Assembly: GCA_020425085.1 (NCBI GenBank)
Contig: JAGQRW010000018.1
Span: 124,001 to 188,000, forward strand
DNA length: 64,000 bases
Direction of reading: 5' to 3'
Origin: Paracoccaceae bacterium
GTDB lineage: Bacteria; Pseudomonadota; Alphaproteobacteria; Rhodobacterales; Rhodobacteraceae
The notes under the pieces are model-generated. The model searched no databases. It saw only the letters and a list, made by a program, of their open reading frames with translations, and was not told the origin of the DNA. The first letter of the stretch is position 1, and each line of letters starts with the position of its first letter. Shown here in pieces: positions 24,941-33,034 of this stretch. The position numbers and the translations under genes are program-made.

Positions 24941-25450
24941 TTATCCTGCCTGGATTTGCCGCGCAAAGTCGCGCATTGTAACAAGTGCCGCAACCGCCAG
25001 CAGCGCCAGCGAGATCAGGATCGGCAGAAACGCGATCCAGTGCGGAAACTCGAAGATCGCCGTGGTATAGCCGTATTTCTTCTGGTCGAGCATTCCCGCA
25101 TACATCCGCCAGAGCAGCAACAGTGCGAACAACAGCGCCACCAGCGAACCCGCCAGCGAAAAGATGGCGATCCAGCGCTGCGAGGCGCCCGAGGTAAAGA
25201 TATCGGCGGTGACGTTGGCACCGCTTAGCTGGCAATAGGGCAGAAAGGCAAAGGCGGCGATGGCGATTCCGACCTCGGTCATCTCGAAATCGCCGGAAAA
25301 CGGCATGCCGAACTGGTTACCGATCACCGACCAGGTATGCATCAACACCACCAGCAACAGAACGCACCCCCCCAGCAACGCCCAACCGGTGATGATACGG
25401 GAAACGAGGCCCGTAGGCCCCGTTTCATCATGTTCAGGCAAATCAGCCAT
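24941..25450 (-). CDS. TRAP transporter small permease subunit (DctQ)
   Basis: A 169-residue protein with four predicted membrane helices (about 22-42, 60-80, 98-118 and 138-158), the usual DctQ layout. The GDFEMTEVGIAIAAFAFLPYCQL stretch matches the family's helix-2 signature. It is encoded without a gap between the binding protein and the large permease. It stabilises the large permease and docks the periplasmic binding protein. Confidence 0.9.
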   Translation of the reverse strand: MADLPEHDETGPTGLVSRIITGWALLGGCVLLLVVLMHTWSVIGNQFGMPFSGDFEMTEVGIAIAAFAFLPYCQLSGANVTADIFTSGASQRWIAIFSLAGSLVALLFALLLLWRMYAGMLDQKKYGYTTAIFEFPHWIAFLPILISLALLAVAALVTMRDFARQIQAG

Positions 25451-26491
25451 TTACTTCGCGTTCTTGGCAGAAAGCTCTCGGGCTTTTTTCACCAGCGCGG
25501 CACCGTCGATGCCTGCGGCCGTCACCTCGGCCACCCATTTCTGAACCACCGGTTCAAGAGCGGTGTAAAAAGCGGCGGTTTCCGCCTCGGTCCACATGAT
25601 GTGATGTTTGCCGGCCGCTTCGGCGACGGCGATGCCGGCGTCATCGGATGCACGCCAGTATTCGCCAACCTTGCCCCACCAGTCACGACCCGAAGCATCG
25701 CGGAATGCTTTCTGGATTTCCGGCGGCAGGCCGTCCCAGCGGGCCTTGTTCATCGACACCTGGAAGGTGGTGGTGCCCAGACGTTCCTTGTCATGACCTT
25801 CCATGAAATAGTTGATCTGGTTTTGCAGTTTCAACGATGGGATGATCTCCCACGGCAACAAGGTGCCGTCGATCACCTTTTTCGACAGGGCGGTCGGAAC
25901 CTCGGGCACCGGCGTCGCCAGCGGCGAGGCACCAAGTGTTTCGATCACCCAGGATCCGGTGCGGTTCGGAATGCGCATCTTCATGCCCACCATGTCGGCG
26001 GGGCTGCGCACTTCCTTGTCGACCATCATCACCGCCTGACCGGCATGAACATGCAGCCACATCACCTCGACGCCCTGGTATTCCTGCTTGAGATCGCTTT
26101 CGAACATGTCATACATCGCCAGATTGGTGGCGGTGGTGTTGTTGGTGAATACCCCCGGCAATTCAAACACTTCGGTGCGCGGGAACAGACCCGGCGTATA
26201 TCCGTTCACGGTCCAGACCAGATCGACCACGCCATCACGCGCCTGCTGGATCAGTTCCGGCGGCTTGCCACCCAGCGACATCGACGGAAAAATCTCGATC
26301 TTGACCTTGCCGCCGGAGTTCTTTTCGACCTGCGCGGCCCATGGCTCCAGCATCTTGGTCTGTGCCGGTGCCTTGCCCGGCAGGAAGTGATGCAGCTTGA
26401 AGGTGTATTCCTGGGCCAAAACCCCGCTGGCCGAGGCCAGCGTCATCGCCGTGGTCGCGGCTGCGGCCAATAGCTTGGTAAAGTTGGACAT
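25451..26491 (-). CDS. TRAP transporter substrate-binding protein (DctP/TeaA-like)
   Basis: A 346-residue periplasmic binding protein with signal peptide MSNFTKLLAAAATTAMTLAS ending near the ALA-like site before QEYTFKLHHFLPG. The helix pattern EPWAAQVEKNSGGKVKIEIFPSMSLGG and the substrate-carboxylate arginine region GMKMRIPNRTGSWVIETLG are family features. The start at 26491 follows GGGAGGG; the frame extends to 26551 without a ribosome site. It is the first gene of the apparent operon that runs to 18439, so its ligand is probably the compound processed by the MetE-like protein and molybdenum hydroxylase. Two inverted repeats lie 180-240 bases upstream. Confidence 0.9.
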   Translation of the reverse strand: MSNFTKLLAAAATTAMTLASASGVLAQEYTFKLHHFLPGKAPAQTKMLEPWAAQVEKNSGGKVKIEIFPSMSLGGKPPELIQQARDGVVDLVWTVNGYTPGLFPRTEVFELPGVFTNNTTATNLAMYDMFESDLKQEYQGVEVMWLHVHAGQAVMMVDKEVRSPADMVGMKMRIPNRTGSWVIETLGASPLATPVPEVPTALSKKVIDGTLLPWEIIPSLKLQNQINYFMEGHDKERLGTTTFQVSMNKARWDGLPPEIQKAFRDASGRDWWGKVGEYWRASDDAGIAVAEAAGKHHIMWTEAETAAFYTALEPVVQKWVAEVTAAGIDGAALVKKARELSAKNAK

Positions 26492-27101
26492 TCTGATATT
26501 CCCTCCCGGTTGTGATGATAAAATGCAGTGTCTTTCAGTGTTGCGGATCAAGCATCCTCAATCGTTGCCGCCTTTGCCAGTGGTCATATTGACCCGCCTG
26601 ATGGCAGCGATGTGCCGTGATGTACGGATATCGCTGCCGGTTTTCCCCTCTCGCCATATTGCTAGCCGGGATTGTTGTGCGGCGCAACAATATCGTTGAT
26701 TGCGACAGGCAAAAATCATTGCGATCAACTGGTCCGCGATGGCAAAAAGGCAATAACACCCGGATGCGTCTATCAATACATTGGCGGCGGGCTTTGGCCG
26801 GACGACCGGCGCCAGCAACTTCGCGCCTGGCCGTCGCGCTGACCGCCAAGCCCTTATGTAACCACAAGAAATCATTGTTCTTCAAATACTCGACTGCCTG
26901 ACATTGGCCGGATTCAGGGCGGCTTGCGGCGGCTCGACTGAATGAAAACCGCCGAATCCGGCGTTTCAGCGTCGCGGTAAACCGGCAGTGGCGTTCCGGA
27001 GTCGTCCGAAAACCCGCCGATCCTGACCGTTACAGTACCGGCTTGCTTGACGCGGGCAGCATTCCGGCCCACTCTGCGGCAAAAAACCGGAGAGCAGTAT
27101 C
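26492..27101. other. 610-base intergenic region between divergent dctP and lolC
   Basis: No convincing gene on either strand. The dctP-proximal half holds two inverted repeats (26671-26691 and 26695-26729) that could bind a regulator. The lolC-proximal half has no recognisable RNA gene; a GGAGA ribosome site precedes the lolC TTG start. Confidence 0.5.
26671..26691. promoter_or_regulatory. Candidate operator upstream of the TRAP/Mo-hydroxylase operon
   Basis: ATTGTTG (26671-26677) and CAACAAT (26685-26691) flank TGCGGCG, giving an imperfect 21-bp palindrome. A second inverted repeat, GTTGAT (26695-26700) with ATCAAC (26724-26729), follows directly. No regulator gene is adjacent, so the binding protein is unknown. 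Confidence 0.4.
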
Positions 27102-28388
27102 TTGGTCAGGCGCACACCCCCCTTTGCAGGCTTTGAATGGCTGATCGCCTGGCGCTATCTGCGCGCGCGCCGGCGCGAAGGCGGCGTCAGCGTGATGACC
27201 TTCATTTCGCTGCTGGGGATCGCGCTGGCGGTGTTCGCGCTGGTGGCGACGCTGGCGGTTCGCTCGGGCTTTCGCTATGAATTCGTCAAGACAATCCTGG
27301 GCGCAAACGCGCATATAACGCTGTTTTCCAGTTCCTATGTCGATGATCAAGGCCATCTCAGCCGGGCGATCCGCGATTATGACGCCGTGGCCGAGCGCCT
27401 GCGGCAGGTGCCCGGCGTGGTTCGCGTCGCGCCGATCATCCGCGGCCAGTTGATGGCCTCTTACAACGGCCGCAATGCCGGGGTCGAGGTTTACGGCGAG
27501 CGGCCGGAAAACCTGAAGACCTTGCCGCTGATCAACACGCCGGAAACCGCCATGGGCGATCTTGGCCGCTTTGCCGAAGGCATCGCCATCGGCACCGGTG
27601 TGGCCAAGGAACTGGGCGTCACGGTGGGCGAGCGGATCAAGATCATTTCGCCCGACGGCGTCAAGACGGCGTTCGGTACGGCACCGCGCATCAAATCCTA
27701 TCAGGTGGTCTATATCTTCGGCGTCGGGCGTTTTGACATCGACCGCACCCGCGTCTACATGCCGTTTGACGAGGCGCAATCCTATTTCAACCGCGAAGGC
27801 ACGGCGGACGAGATCGAGATTCACGTGAACGATCCCGACAAGGTCGATGATTTCGTGGTGCCGGTGATTGCGGCGGCTGGTCCGGGTGCGGTGGTCTGGA
27901 CCTGGCGGGACCGTTCCGGCGCCTTCCTGCAGGCCCTCAAGACCGAGGATAACGTGATGTTCATCATCCTGTCGATTCTGGTGCTGATCGCCTCAATGAA
28001 CATCGTTTCCGGGTTGATCATGCTGGTCAAGAACAAAGGGCGCGATGTCGGCATCCTGCGCACCATGGGGCTGACCGAAGGCTCGGTCCTCAGGGTGTTT
28101 TTCATCGTCGGTGCCTCGATCGGCGTGATCGGCACCACGCTTGGGGTGATCTTTGGCTGTCTGTTTGCCATCTATATCGACCCGATCTTTGTCTTTGTGA
28201 ACTGGGCCATGGGCGGCGGTGTCTGGGATCCGTCGGTTCGCTATCTGTCGCAACTGCCGGCGCGGCTGGAACCTGGCGATGTCGCCAGTGCCGTGATCCT
28301 GTCGCTGGCGCTGTCGTTCGGGGCCACCTATTTTCCGGCCCGCCGCGCGGCGCGGCTCGATCCGGTCGAGGCGTTGCGATATGAGTGA
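27102..28388 (+). CDS. lolC: Lipoprotein-releasing ABC transporter permease LolC/E
   Basis: A 428-residue inner-membrane subunit of the complex that hands lipoproteins to LolA. It has the N-terminal FEWLIAWRYLRARRREGGVSVMTFISLLGI segment, a large periplasmic domain (about residues 45-265), and three further membrane helices including IILSILVLIASMNIVSGLIMLVKNK. It ends PARRAARLDPVEALRYE, the MacB/FtsX-type coupling end. The start is a TTG preceded by GGAGA; no ATG fits the N-terminus. The ATPase gene overlaps by eight bases. Many alphaproteobacteria encode one LolC/E-type permease that forms a homodimer; that may apply here. Confidence 0.92.
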   Translation: MVRRTPPFAGFEWLIAWRYLRARRREGGVSVMTFISLLGIALAVFALVATLAVRSGFRYEFVKTILGANAHITLFSSSYVDDQGHLSRAIRDYDAVAERLRQVPGVVRVAPIIRGQLMASYNGRNAGVEVYGERPENLKTLPLINTPETAMGDLGRFAEGIAIGTGVAKELGVTVGERIKIISPDGVKTAFGTAPRIKSYQVVYIFGVGRFDIDRTRVYMPFDEAQSYFNREGTADEIEIHVNDPDKVDDFVVPVIAAAGPGAVVWTWRDRSGAFLQALKTEDNVMFIILSILVLIASMNIVSGLIMLVKNKGRDVGILRTMGLTEGSVLRVFFIVGASIGVIGTTLGVIFGCLFAIYIDPIFVFVNWAMGGGVWDPSVRYLSQLPARLEPGDVASAVILSLALSFGATYFPARRAARLDPVEALRYE

Positions 28389-29064
28389 TCCGTTGCTGAC
28401 CCTGAGGGGGATAACCAAGACCTATGAAAAACCCGGCGCACCGGGTGTCCATGTGCTGCGCGGTGTCGATCTTGACCTCAAGCCTGCGGAAATGGTGGCG
28501 CTGGTGGCGCCGTCTGGTGCGGGAAAATCGACGCTTTTGCATATCGCCGGGCTGCTGGATGTGCCGGATCAGGGCAGTCTTTCGCTGTCGGGGCAGGACA
28601 TGATCGGGCAGGGGGACCGGCGGCGCACGGTGGCGCGCCGGCGCGAAATCGGTTTCATCTATCAGTTCCACCACTTGCTGCCGGAATTCAGCGCGCTGGA
28701 AAACGTGGTACTGCCGCAACTGGCCAACGGAATCTCCAGGCGCGAGGCAGACAAACGCGCCGGAGATCTGCTGATGCAGGTCGGCCTGTCGGCGCGAACC
28801 GGTCATCGCCCAGCCGAACTGTCGGGCGGCGAGCAACAGCGGGTCGCGTTCTGCCGCGCGCTGGCCAACCGGCCGAAAATCCTGCTGGCGGATGAGCCGA
28901 CCGGCAATCTCGACCCGGAAACATCAGAGGCGGTGTTCGAGGTTCTGACCGGGCTGGTGCGCGATACCGGGCTGGCGGCAATCATCGCCACCCACAACAT
29001 GGCGCTGGCGGCCCGGATGGACCGGGTGTTGCGACTGGAGGGCGGGGTGCTGGTTCCCGCCTGA
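28381..29064 (+). CDS. lolD: Lipoprotein-releasing system ATP-binding protein LolD
   Basis: A 227-residue ABC ATPase. Walker A is APSGAGKST at residues 43-51, the Q-loop follows in YQFHHLLPEFSALENV, the signature is LSGGEQQRVAF and Walker B is ILLADEPTGNLD, with the H-loop His in IATHNMALA. FHHLLPEF is a LolD hallmark. It powers lipoprotein release through LolC. It ends three bases before the stop of a convergent gene. Confidence 0.93.
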   Translation: MSDPLLTLRGITKTYEKPGAPGVHVLRGVDLDLKPAEMVALVAPSGAGKSTLLHIAGLLDVPDQGSLSLSGQDMIGQGDRRRTVARRREIGFIYQFHHLLPEFSALENVVLPQLANGISRREADKRAGDLLMQVGLSARTGHRPAELSGGEQQRVAFCRALANRPKILLADEPTGNLDPETSEAVFEVLTGLVRDTGLAAIIATHNMALAARMDRVLRLEGGVLVPA

Positions 29065-29067
29065 CCT

Positions 29068-30084
29068 TCAGTCGCCGCAAATGCCTTGCAGGCTGACCCA
29101 GTCGGCGTCGCTCAATAGCGGTTGGTAGGGCTTGTTTAGATAGGGATCGGCCTCGATCAGGCCAAGGGTGGTTTCGCCCGAGATGTCGATCTCATAAGCC
29201 AGCGGACTGCTGGCGAAACCGGCGCGGCTGAAACGCGCCAGCAGGTCCGGATCCTGCGGCATCGGGGCCTCGGCGGTCAGCACATATTGCGCATAGGACT
29301 TGAGGGCGGCATCGTCGATCTTGCCGGTGGTCAGCAGGCGAAAGGTGGCGCGGCTGCCAGCATTGGCCAGAAGATCGCGCAACGGATCGCGCTGATCGGC
29401 GCGCAACTGCTCCAGCAGGACATAACCGCCCGCGATCTCGGCCTGTTCGCTGTCTTCCAGCAGCACCTTGTTCAACAGGATGAAGCCGCCCGGCAGATGC
29501 GCGCTTTTGGCGATGCCATCGGCCAGGATCACGATGCGCCCCTTGCGTTTGTCCAGCAGGCGGCGTTCGAGGTTCCTGAGCGCCCGGTCCCCCAGCGACG
29601 AGGAACAAGCCTTGCCGGTCAGCCGCATGATCTGGCCCAGCACCTCGCGGCCGATCTGCTGACGGGTTTCGAACGGCACCACCCGCGCGGTATGGCGTTC
29701 CAGCGCGCCGGGCAGCCAGAACACCAGCAGCGCCACCACGGCAAGGCTCAGCCCCAGAAATACCGCCAGGCGCAACCGGCCGGGATGCGGTCGCCGCCGC
29801 TGGATCGCGGCGCGGATCTTTTCGATCGCCTCGATCATGGTCTGGTCTTCGATTTCCAGGGTTTCCGAGGCGTCCAGGTTGGGCGCATAAAGGGCCGGGC
29901 TTTTGCCGGGGTTCAGCCGCTCGACCGCGGGCAGCGACCAGTGCGACAACGGCTCGTCGCGGTTGTTGCGGATCACCAGCGAAGCATTGCCGAAACTGAC
30001 GATCACCTCGCGCCGCTGGGTCGCCAGCGTTTCCCGCCAGAGCGCGGTTGACTCCAGTTTTTCAAATTGCTTCAGTGCGGTCAT
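29068..30084 (-). CDS. Membrane-anchored degenerate M48-like protein, zinc site lost
   Basis: A 338-residue protein with one membrane helix (about 104-126, LRLAVFLGLSLAVVALLVF), a cytoplasmic N-terminal part and a likely periplasmic C-terminal domain. In that domain, HLPGGFILLNKVLLEDSEQAEIAG matches the LPGGyIyvnrGLL...sEaELAg run that precedes HExxH in M48 metallopeptidases. Here the zinc motif position reads YVLLEQLRADQRD: the Glu remains but both His are replaced. It is therefore probably not a zinc peptidase. This relationship is judged from the motif run only; family membership needs a profile comparison. Convergent with lolD. Confidence 0.6.
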   Translation of the reverse strand: MTALKQFEKLESTALWRETLATQRREVIVSFGNASLVIRNNRDEPLSHWSLPAVERLNPGKSPALYAPNLDASETLEIEDQTMIEAIEKIRAAIQRRRPHPGRLRLAVFLGLSLAVVALLVFWLPGALERHTARVVPFETRQQIGREVLGQIMRLTGKACSSSLGDRALRNLERRLLDKRKGRIVILADGIAKSAHLPGGFILLNKVLLEDSEQAEIAGGYVLLEQLRADQRDPLRDLLANAGSRATFRLLTTGKIDDAALKSYAQYVLTAEAPMPQDPDLLARFSRAGFASSPLAYEIDISGETTLGLIEADPYLNKPYQPLLSDADWVSLQGICGD

Positions 30085-30179
30085 CTGCCTGCGACTGCCC
30101 GTCCGACCTTGTTATTGCCGCGACTATAGCGACTTGCCAGCGTCAAATCCATGCATATCCGGCAAAACCGGCCAGCCCA

Positions 30180-31811
30180 TCACAATGCCCGCGCCCGTTC
30201 GCGCAGGATGAATTTCTGGATCTTGCCGGTCGAGGTTTTCGGCAGTTCCGTGAAGATCACGGTTTTGGGCATCTTGAATCCGGCCAGATGCTGGCGGCAA
30301 TGGGCGATAAGTTCGGCCTCGGTCACGGATTTGCCGGGTTTCAGTTCGACAAAGGCACAAGGGGTTTCGCCCCATTTGTCATCCGGCCTTGCCACCACGG
30401 CGCAAAGGCTGACCGAGGCGTGAAACATCAGCACGTTTTCTACCTCGACCGAACTGACGTTTTCGCCGCCCGAAATGATCACATCCTTCAGCCGGTCGGT
30501 GATCTTGATATAGCTGTCGGGATGCTGAAAGGCGATGTCGCCGGAACGGAAATAGCCGCCTTCGAATGCTTCGGCGGTGGCCTTGGGGTTCTTGTAATAG
30601 CCCTTCATCACCGAATTGCCGCGAATGACGATTTCACCCGGTGTCTTGCCGTCATGCGGCACCGGCTGGCGGGTTTCCTGATCGACGACGTGAATATCCT
30701 CCATCATCGGGTGCAGGATGCCGGTTCTGGCCTTGATGGCGGCGCGCTCCTCGCCGACCAGATTGCCCCATTTGTCATCGTCCCACAGGCATTCGGTGAC
30801 ATGGCCATAGGTTTCGGTCAGCCCGTAAACCTGCGTCACCTCAAAACCGATCTTTTCAATCGCCAACAGCGTGGCGGCGGGTGGCGGCGCCCCGGCAGTA
30901 TAGACATGGACCACATGGTCAAATTCGCGCCGATCCTCTGGCGGGGCATTGACCAAAAGGTTCAGAACGATGGGCGCGCCGCCGAAATAGGCGGCCTTTT
31001 CGTCGGCAAAGGCATCGAACATCGGCTTGGCCGCGATATCGCGGCAACAGATGATGGTGCCGCCCAGCATCGGCATCATCCAGGTGTGGTTCCAGCCGTT
31101 GCAGTGAAACAGCGGCACGATGGTCAGGTAGCGGGCAAACAGCGGCATCTGCCAGGCAATCGCCGTTCCCATGGTCATCAGATAGGCGCCGCGATGGTGA
31201 TAGACCACGCCCTTGGGCCGCCCGGTGGTGCCCGAGGTATAGTTGAGCGCGAGGCTCTCCCATTCATCCTTGGGCATGATCCAGTTGAAATCCTTGTCCC
31301 CCGTGGCCAGAAAATCCTCATACTCCGTCAGTTCGCCGCTTGGCGGAAACCCGGCCCTGGCATCGCTGACCTCGATCAGAACCGGCCCGTTGCCGCCCAG
31401 CTGATCCAGCGCCGCCCTGGCGGTGGGCAGGAACTGGCTGTCGATCAGCGCGATCCGGCTTTCGGAGTGCTGAAAGATATAGGCGACGGTATCGGCATCC
31501 AGCCGCGTGTTGATCGAATTCAGAACCGCCCCCGCCGCCGGCACGCCGAAATGCGCCTCGACCATGGCGGGGATGTTCGGAAGCATGGCTGAAACCACGT
31601 CACCCGGCGCGATCCCTGCCTTGGCAAGGGCCGAGGCAAGCATGGTCGCGCGCCGGTGCAGATCGGCATAGCTGTGGCGACGGTCCTGATAAACCAGCGC
31701 CTCGCGCCCGCCAAAGATCTCGCGCGCCCGGTTCAGATGCGACAGTGGCGTCAGCGGCACATGGTTGGCCGGGTTCTTGTCCAATCCGGTCTCATCTGCC
31801 ATTTGTGCCAT
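30180..31811 (-). CDS. Acyl-CoA synthetase (AMP-forming, PRK08162-type)
   Basis: A 543-residue adenylate-forming ligase. The ATP/AMP motif YTSGTTGRPKGVVYHH, the A5 region YGLTETYGHVTEC, the hinge SGDIAFQHPDSYIKITDRLKD and the C-terminal lysine in KTSTGKIQKFILRE are all present. NPANHVPLTPLSHLNRAREIFGGREALVYQDRRHSY resembles acyl-CoA synthetases of medium-chain or aromatic acids. It would activate a carboxylic acid for the beta-oxidation genes nearby. A methylmercaptopropionate-CoA ligase role (DmdB) is possible for this broad group but is not supported by anything specific here. It is probably monocistronic. Confidence 0.85.
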   Translation of the reverse strand: MAQMADETGLDKNPANHVPLTPLSHLNRAREIFGGREALVYQDRRHSYADLHRRATMLASALAKAGIAPGDVVSAMLPNIPAMVEAHFGVPAAGAVLNSINTRLDADTVAYIFQHSESRIALIDSQFLPTARAALDQLGGNGPVLIEVSDARAGFPPSGELTEYEDFLATGDKDFNWIMPKDEWESLALNYTSGTTGRPKGVVYHHRGAYLMTMGTAIAWQMPLFARYLTIVPLFHCNGWNHTWMMPMLGGTIICCRDIAAKPMFDAFADEKAAYFGGAPIVLNLLVNAPPEDRREFDHVVHVYTAGAPPPAATLLAIEKIGFEVTQVYGLTETYGHVTECLWDDDKWGNLVGEERAAIKARTGILHPMMEDIHVVDQETRQPVPHDGKTPGEIVIRGNSVMKGYYKNPKATAEAFEGGYFRSGDIAFQHPDSYIKITDRLKDVIISGGENVSSVEVENVLMFHASVSLCAVVARPDDKWGETPCAFVELKPGKSVTEAELIAHCRQHLAGFKMPKTVIFTELPKTSTGKIQKFILRERARAL

Positions 31812-31917
31812 GGGCGCTCTCCGTTTGGTGAAGTTGCTGTTTATGATCTTGTATTCTGAACAGATTTTTCAGCTGTGCAAGCGCCATCCGGCAGACCGTA
31901 AGGTGAAAGGAATAAAG

Positions 31918-32828
31918 TTGAGGGCCAGTATCGAAAATCGCCCCTTGACCGGGGTCGGTCTGGTTGTGCTGGCGATGGCCAGTATCGGGCTGATCGACAA
32001 TTACATCCGCTTGATCGCCAAAGACACGGGGAATGGCAGTTTCATTTCATGCGCTCGCTGGTGATCTGCGCGACACTGATGCTGCTGGCGAGGGTTTTTC
32101 GCTGGCGTATCAGACCCTTGAACTGGCGACCGGTGGCGCTGCGTTCCTTGTTCTTTTCCTCGGCGATGGTGCTTTACTTCGGCGCCGCCGGGATCATGCC
32201 AATAGCTCAGGTCGGTGCAGGGCTGTTCAGTGCACCGATTTTCGTGCTGGTGATCTCGGCGCTGTTTCTTGGCACCCGTATCGGTATCTGGCGAGTTCTG
32301 GCGGTTCTGATCGGATTTGCCGGGGTTTTGCTGATCCTGAAGCCCGATGCCGCCAGTCTTTCGATTCTCAGCGCATTGCCACTGCTGGCGGGGCTGCTAT
32401 ATGCGTTGAACGGTATTGCGACCCGGCGCCGGTGTGCCGGGGAAAGCACCGTGACCCTGCTGATGGGTCTGTTTGCAGCCCTTGGTGTCTGGGGCGCGCT
32501 TGGGCTGATCTGGTTCGCGGTATTCCCGTCAACGCCCGAGTTTACCGCCGGTTTCGGATTTTTTGCCAAGGGCTGGGTGACCCCGACCCCGCGCTTTCTA
32601 GTGCTGTTGATGGTGCAGGCATTCGGTTCGCTTTTTGCGGTTGCGGCACTGACGCGGGGCTATCAACTGGCCGAAGTGTCGTTTGTGGCGGTGTTTGAAT
32701 ATTCATTTCTGGTTTTTGCCGGGTTCTGGGGCTGGATCCTCTGGCGCGACATTCCCGACCTTCAGGCGGTTTTCGGTATCGTTCTGATTACCGTTGCCGG
32801 GGTTATCATCACGCTACGCTCCCGTTAG
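31918..32828 (+). pseudogene. EamA/DMT-family exporter, frameshifted after the first helix
   Basis: Product type: drug/metabolite transporter of the EamA family, about 300 residues. The gene starts at a TTG with AAGGA six bases upstream and encodes the first helix (RPLTGVGLVVLAMASIGLIDN). The frame then shifts at the GGGG run 32028-32031. The remainder (EWQFHFMRSLVICATLML onward, eight or more helices, two EamA repeats) continues in the frame one base away to the stop at 32828. Adding one G would give a continuous protein. It is either a recent inactivating mutation, a homopolymer sequencing error or, less likely, a programmed shift. Translation might restart at ATG 32049, giving 259 residues. 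Confidence 0.75.
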
Positions 32829-32982
32829 GGGTTTTCGTGACCAGTTCGTACAGGCGCGGTCATGACATGGACGGTGATGCGGCGATGTTGGCGCAACAGG
32901 GCGGGGCTGCGCAAACCGCTTGGCCGGATACAACGCGGTTTTTCAGGTTCCCCAGCGATGATCAAAGACGCCATCACCGATG

Positions 32983-33008
32983 AAAAAACCCCGGCATCGC
33001 TGCCGGGG
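32983..33008 (-). terminator. Rho-independent terminator of the fad operon
   Basis: Reading the minus strand, TGCCGGGG-type complement arms (CCCCGGCA 32989-32996 with TGCCGGGG 33001-33008, 4-base loop) are followed by six T (AAAAAA at 32983-32988 on the plus strand). It lies 27 bases past the fadJ stop. Confidence 0.85.
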
Positions 33009-33034
33009 TCATTGGTCTTGCCTCTGGAAACGAA

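Noticed and set aside
30180-31811. DMSP demethylation genes dmdB and (at 38555) dmdC
   Set aside because: The families fit but so do general acyl-CoA enzymes; no dmdA, dmdD or acuH is present, so the DMSP label cannot be supported.
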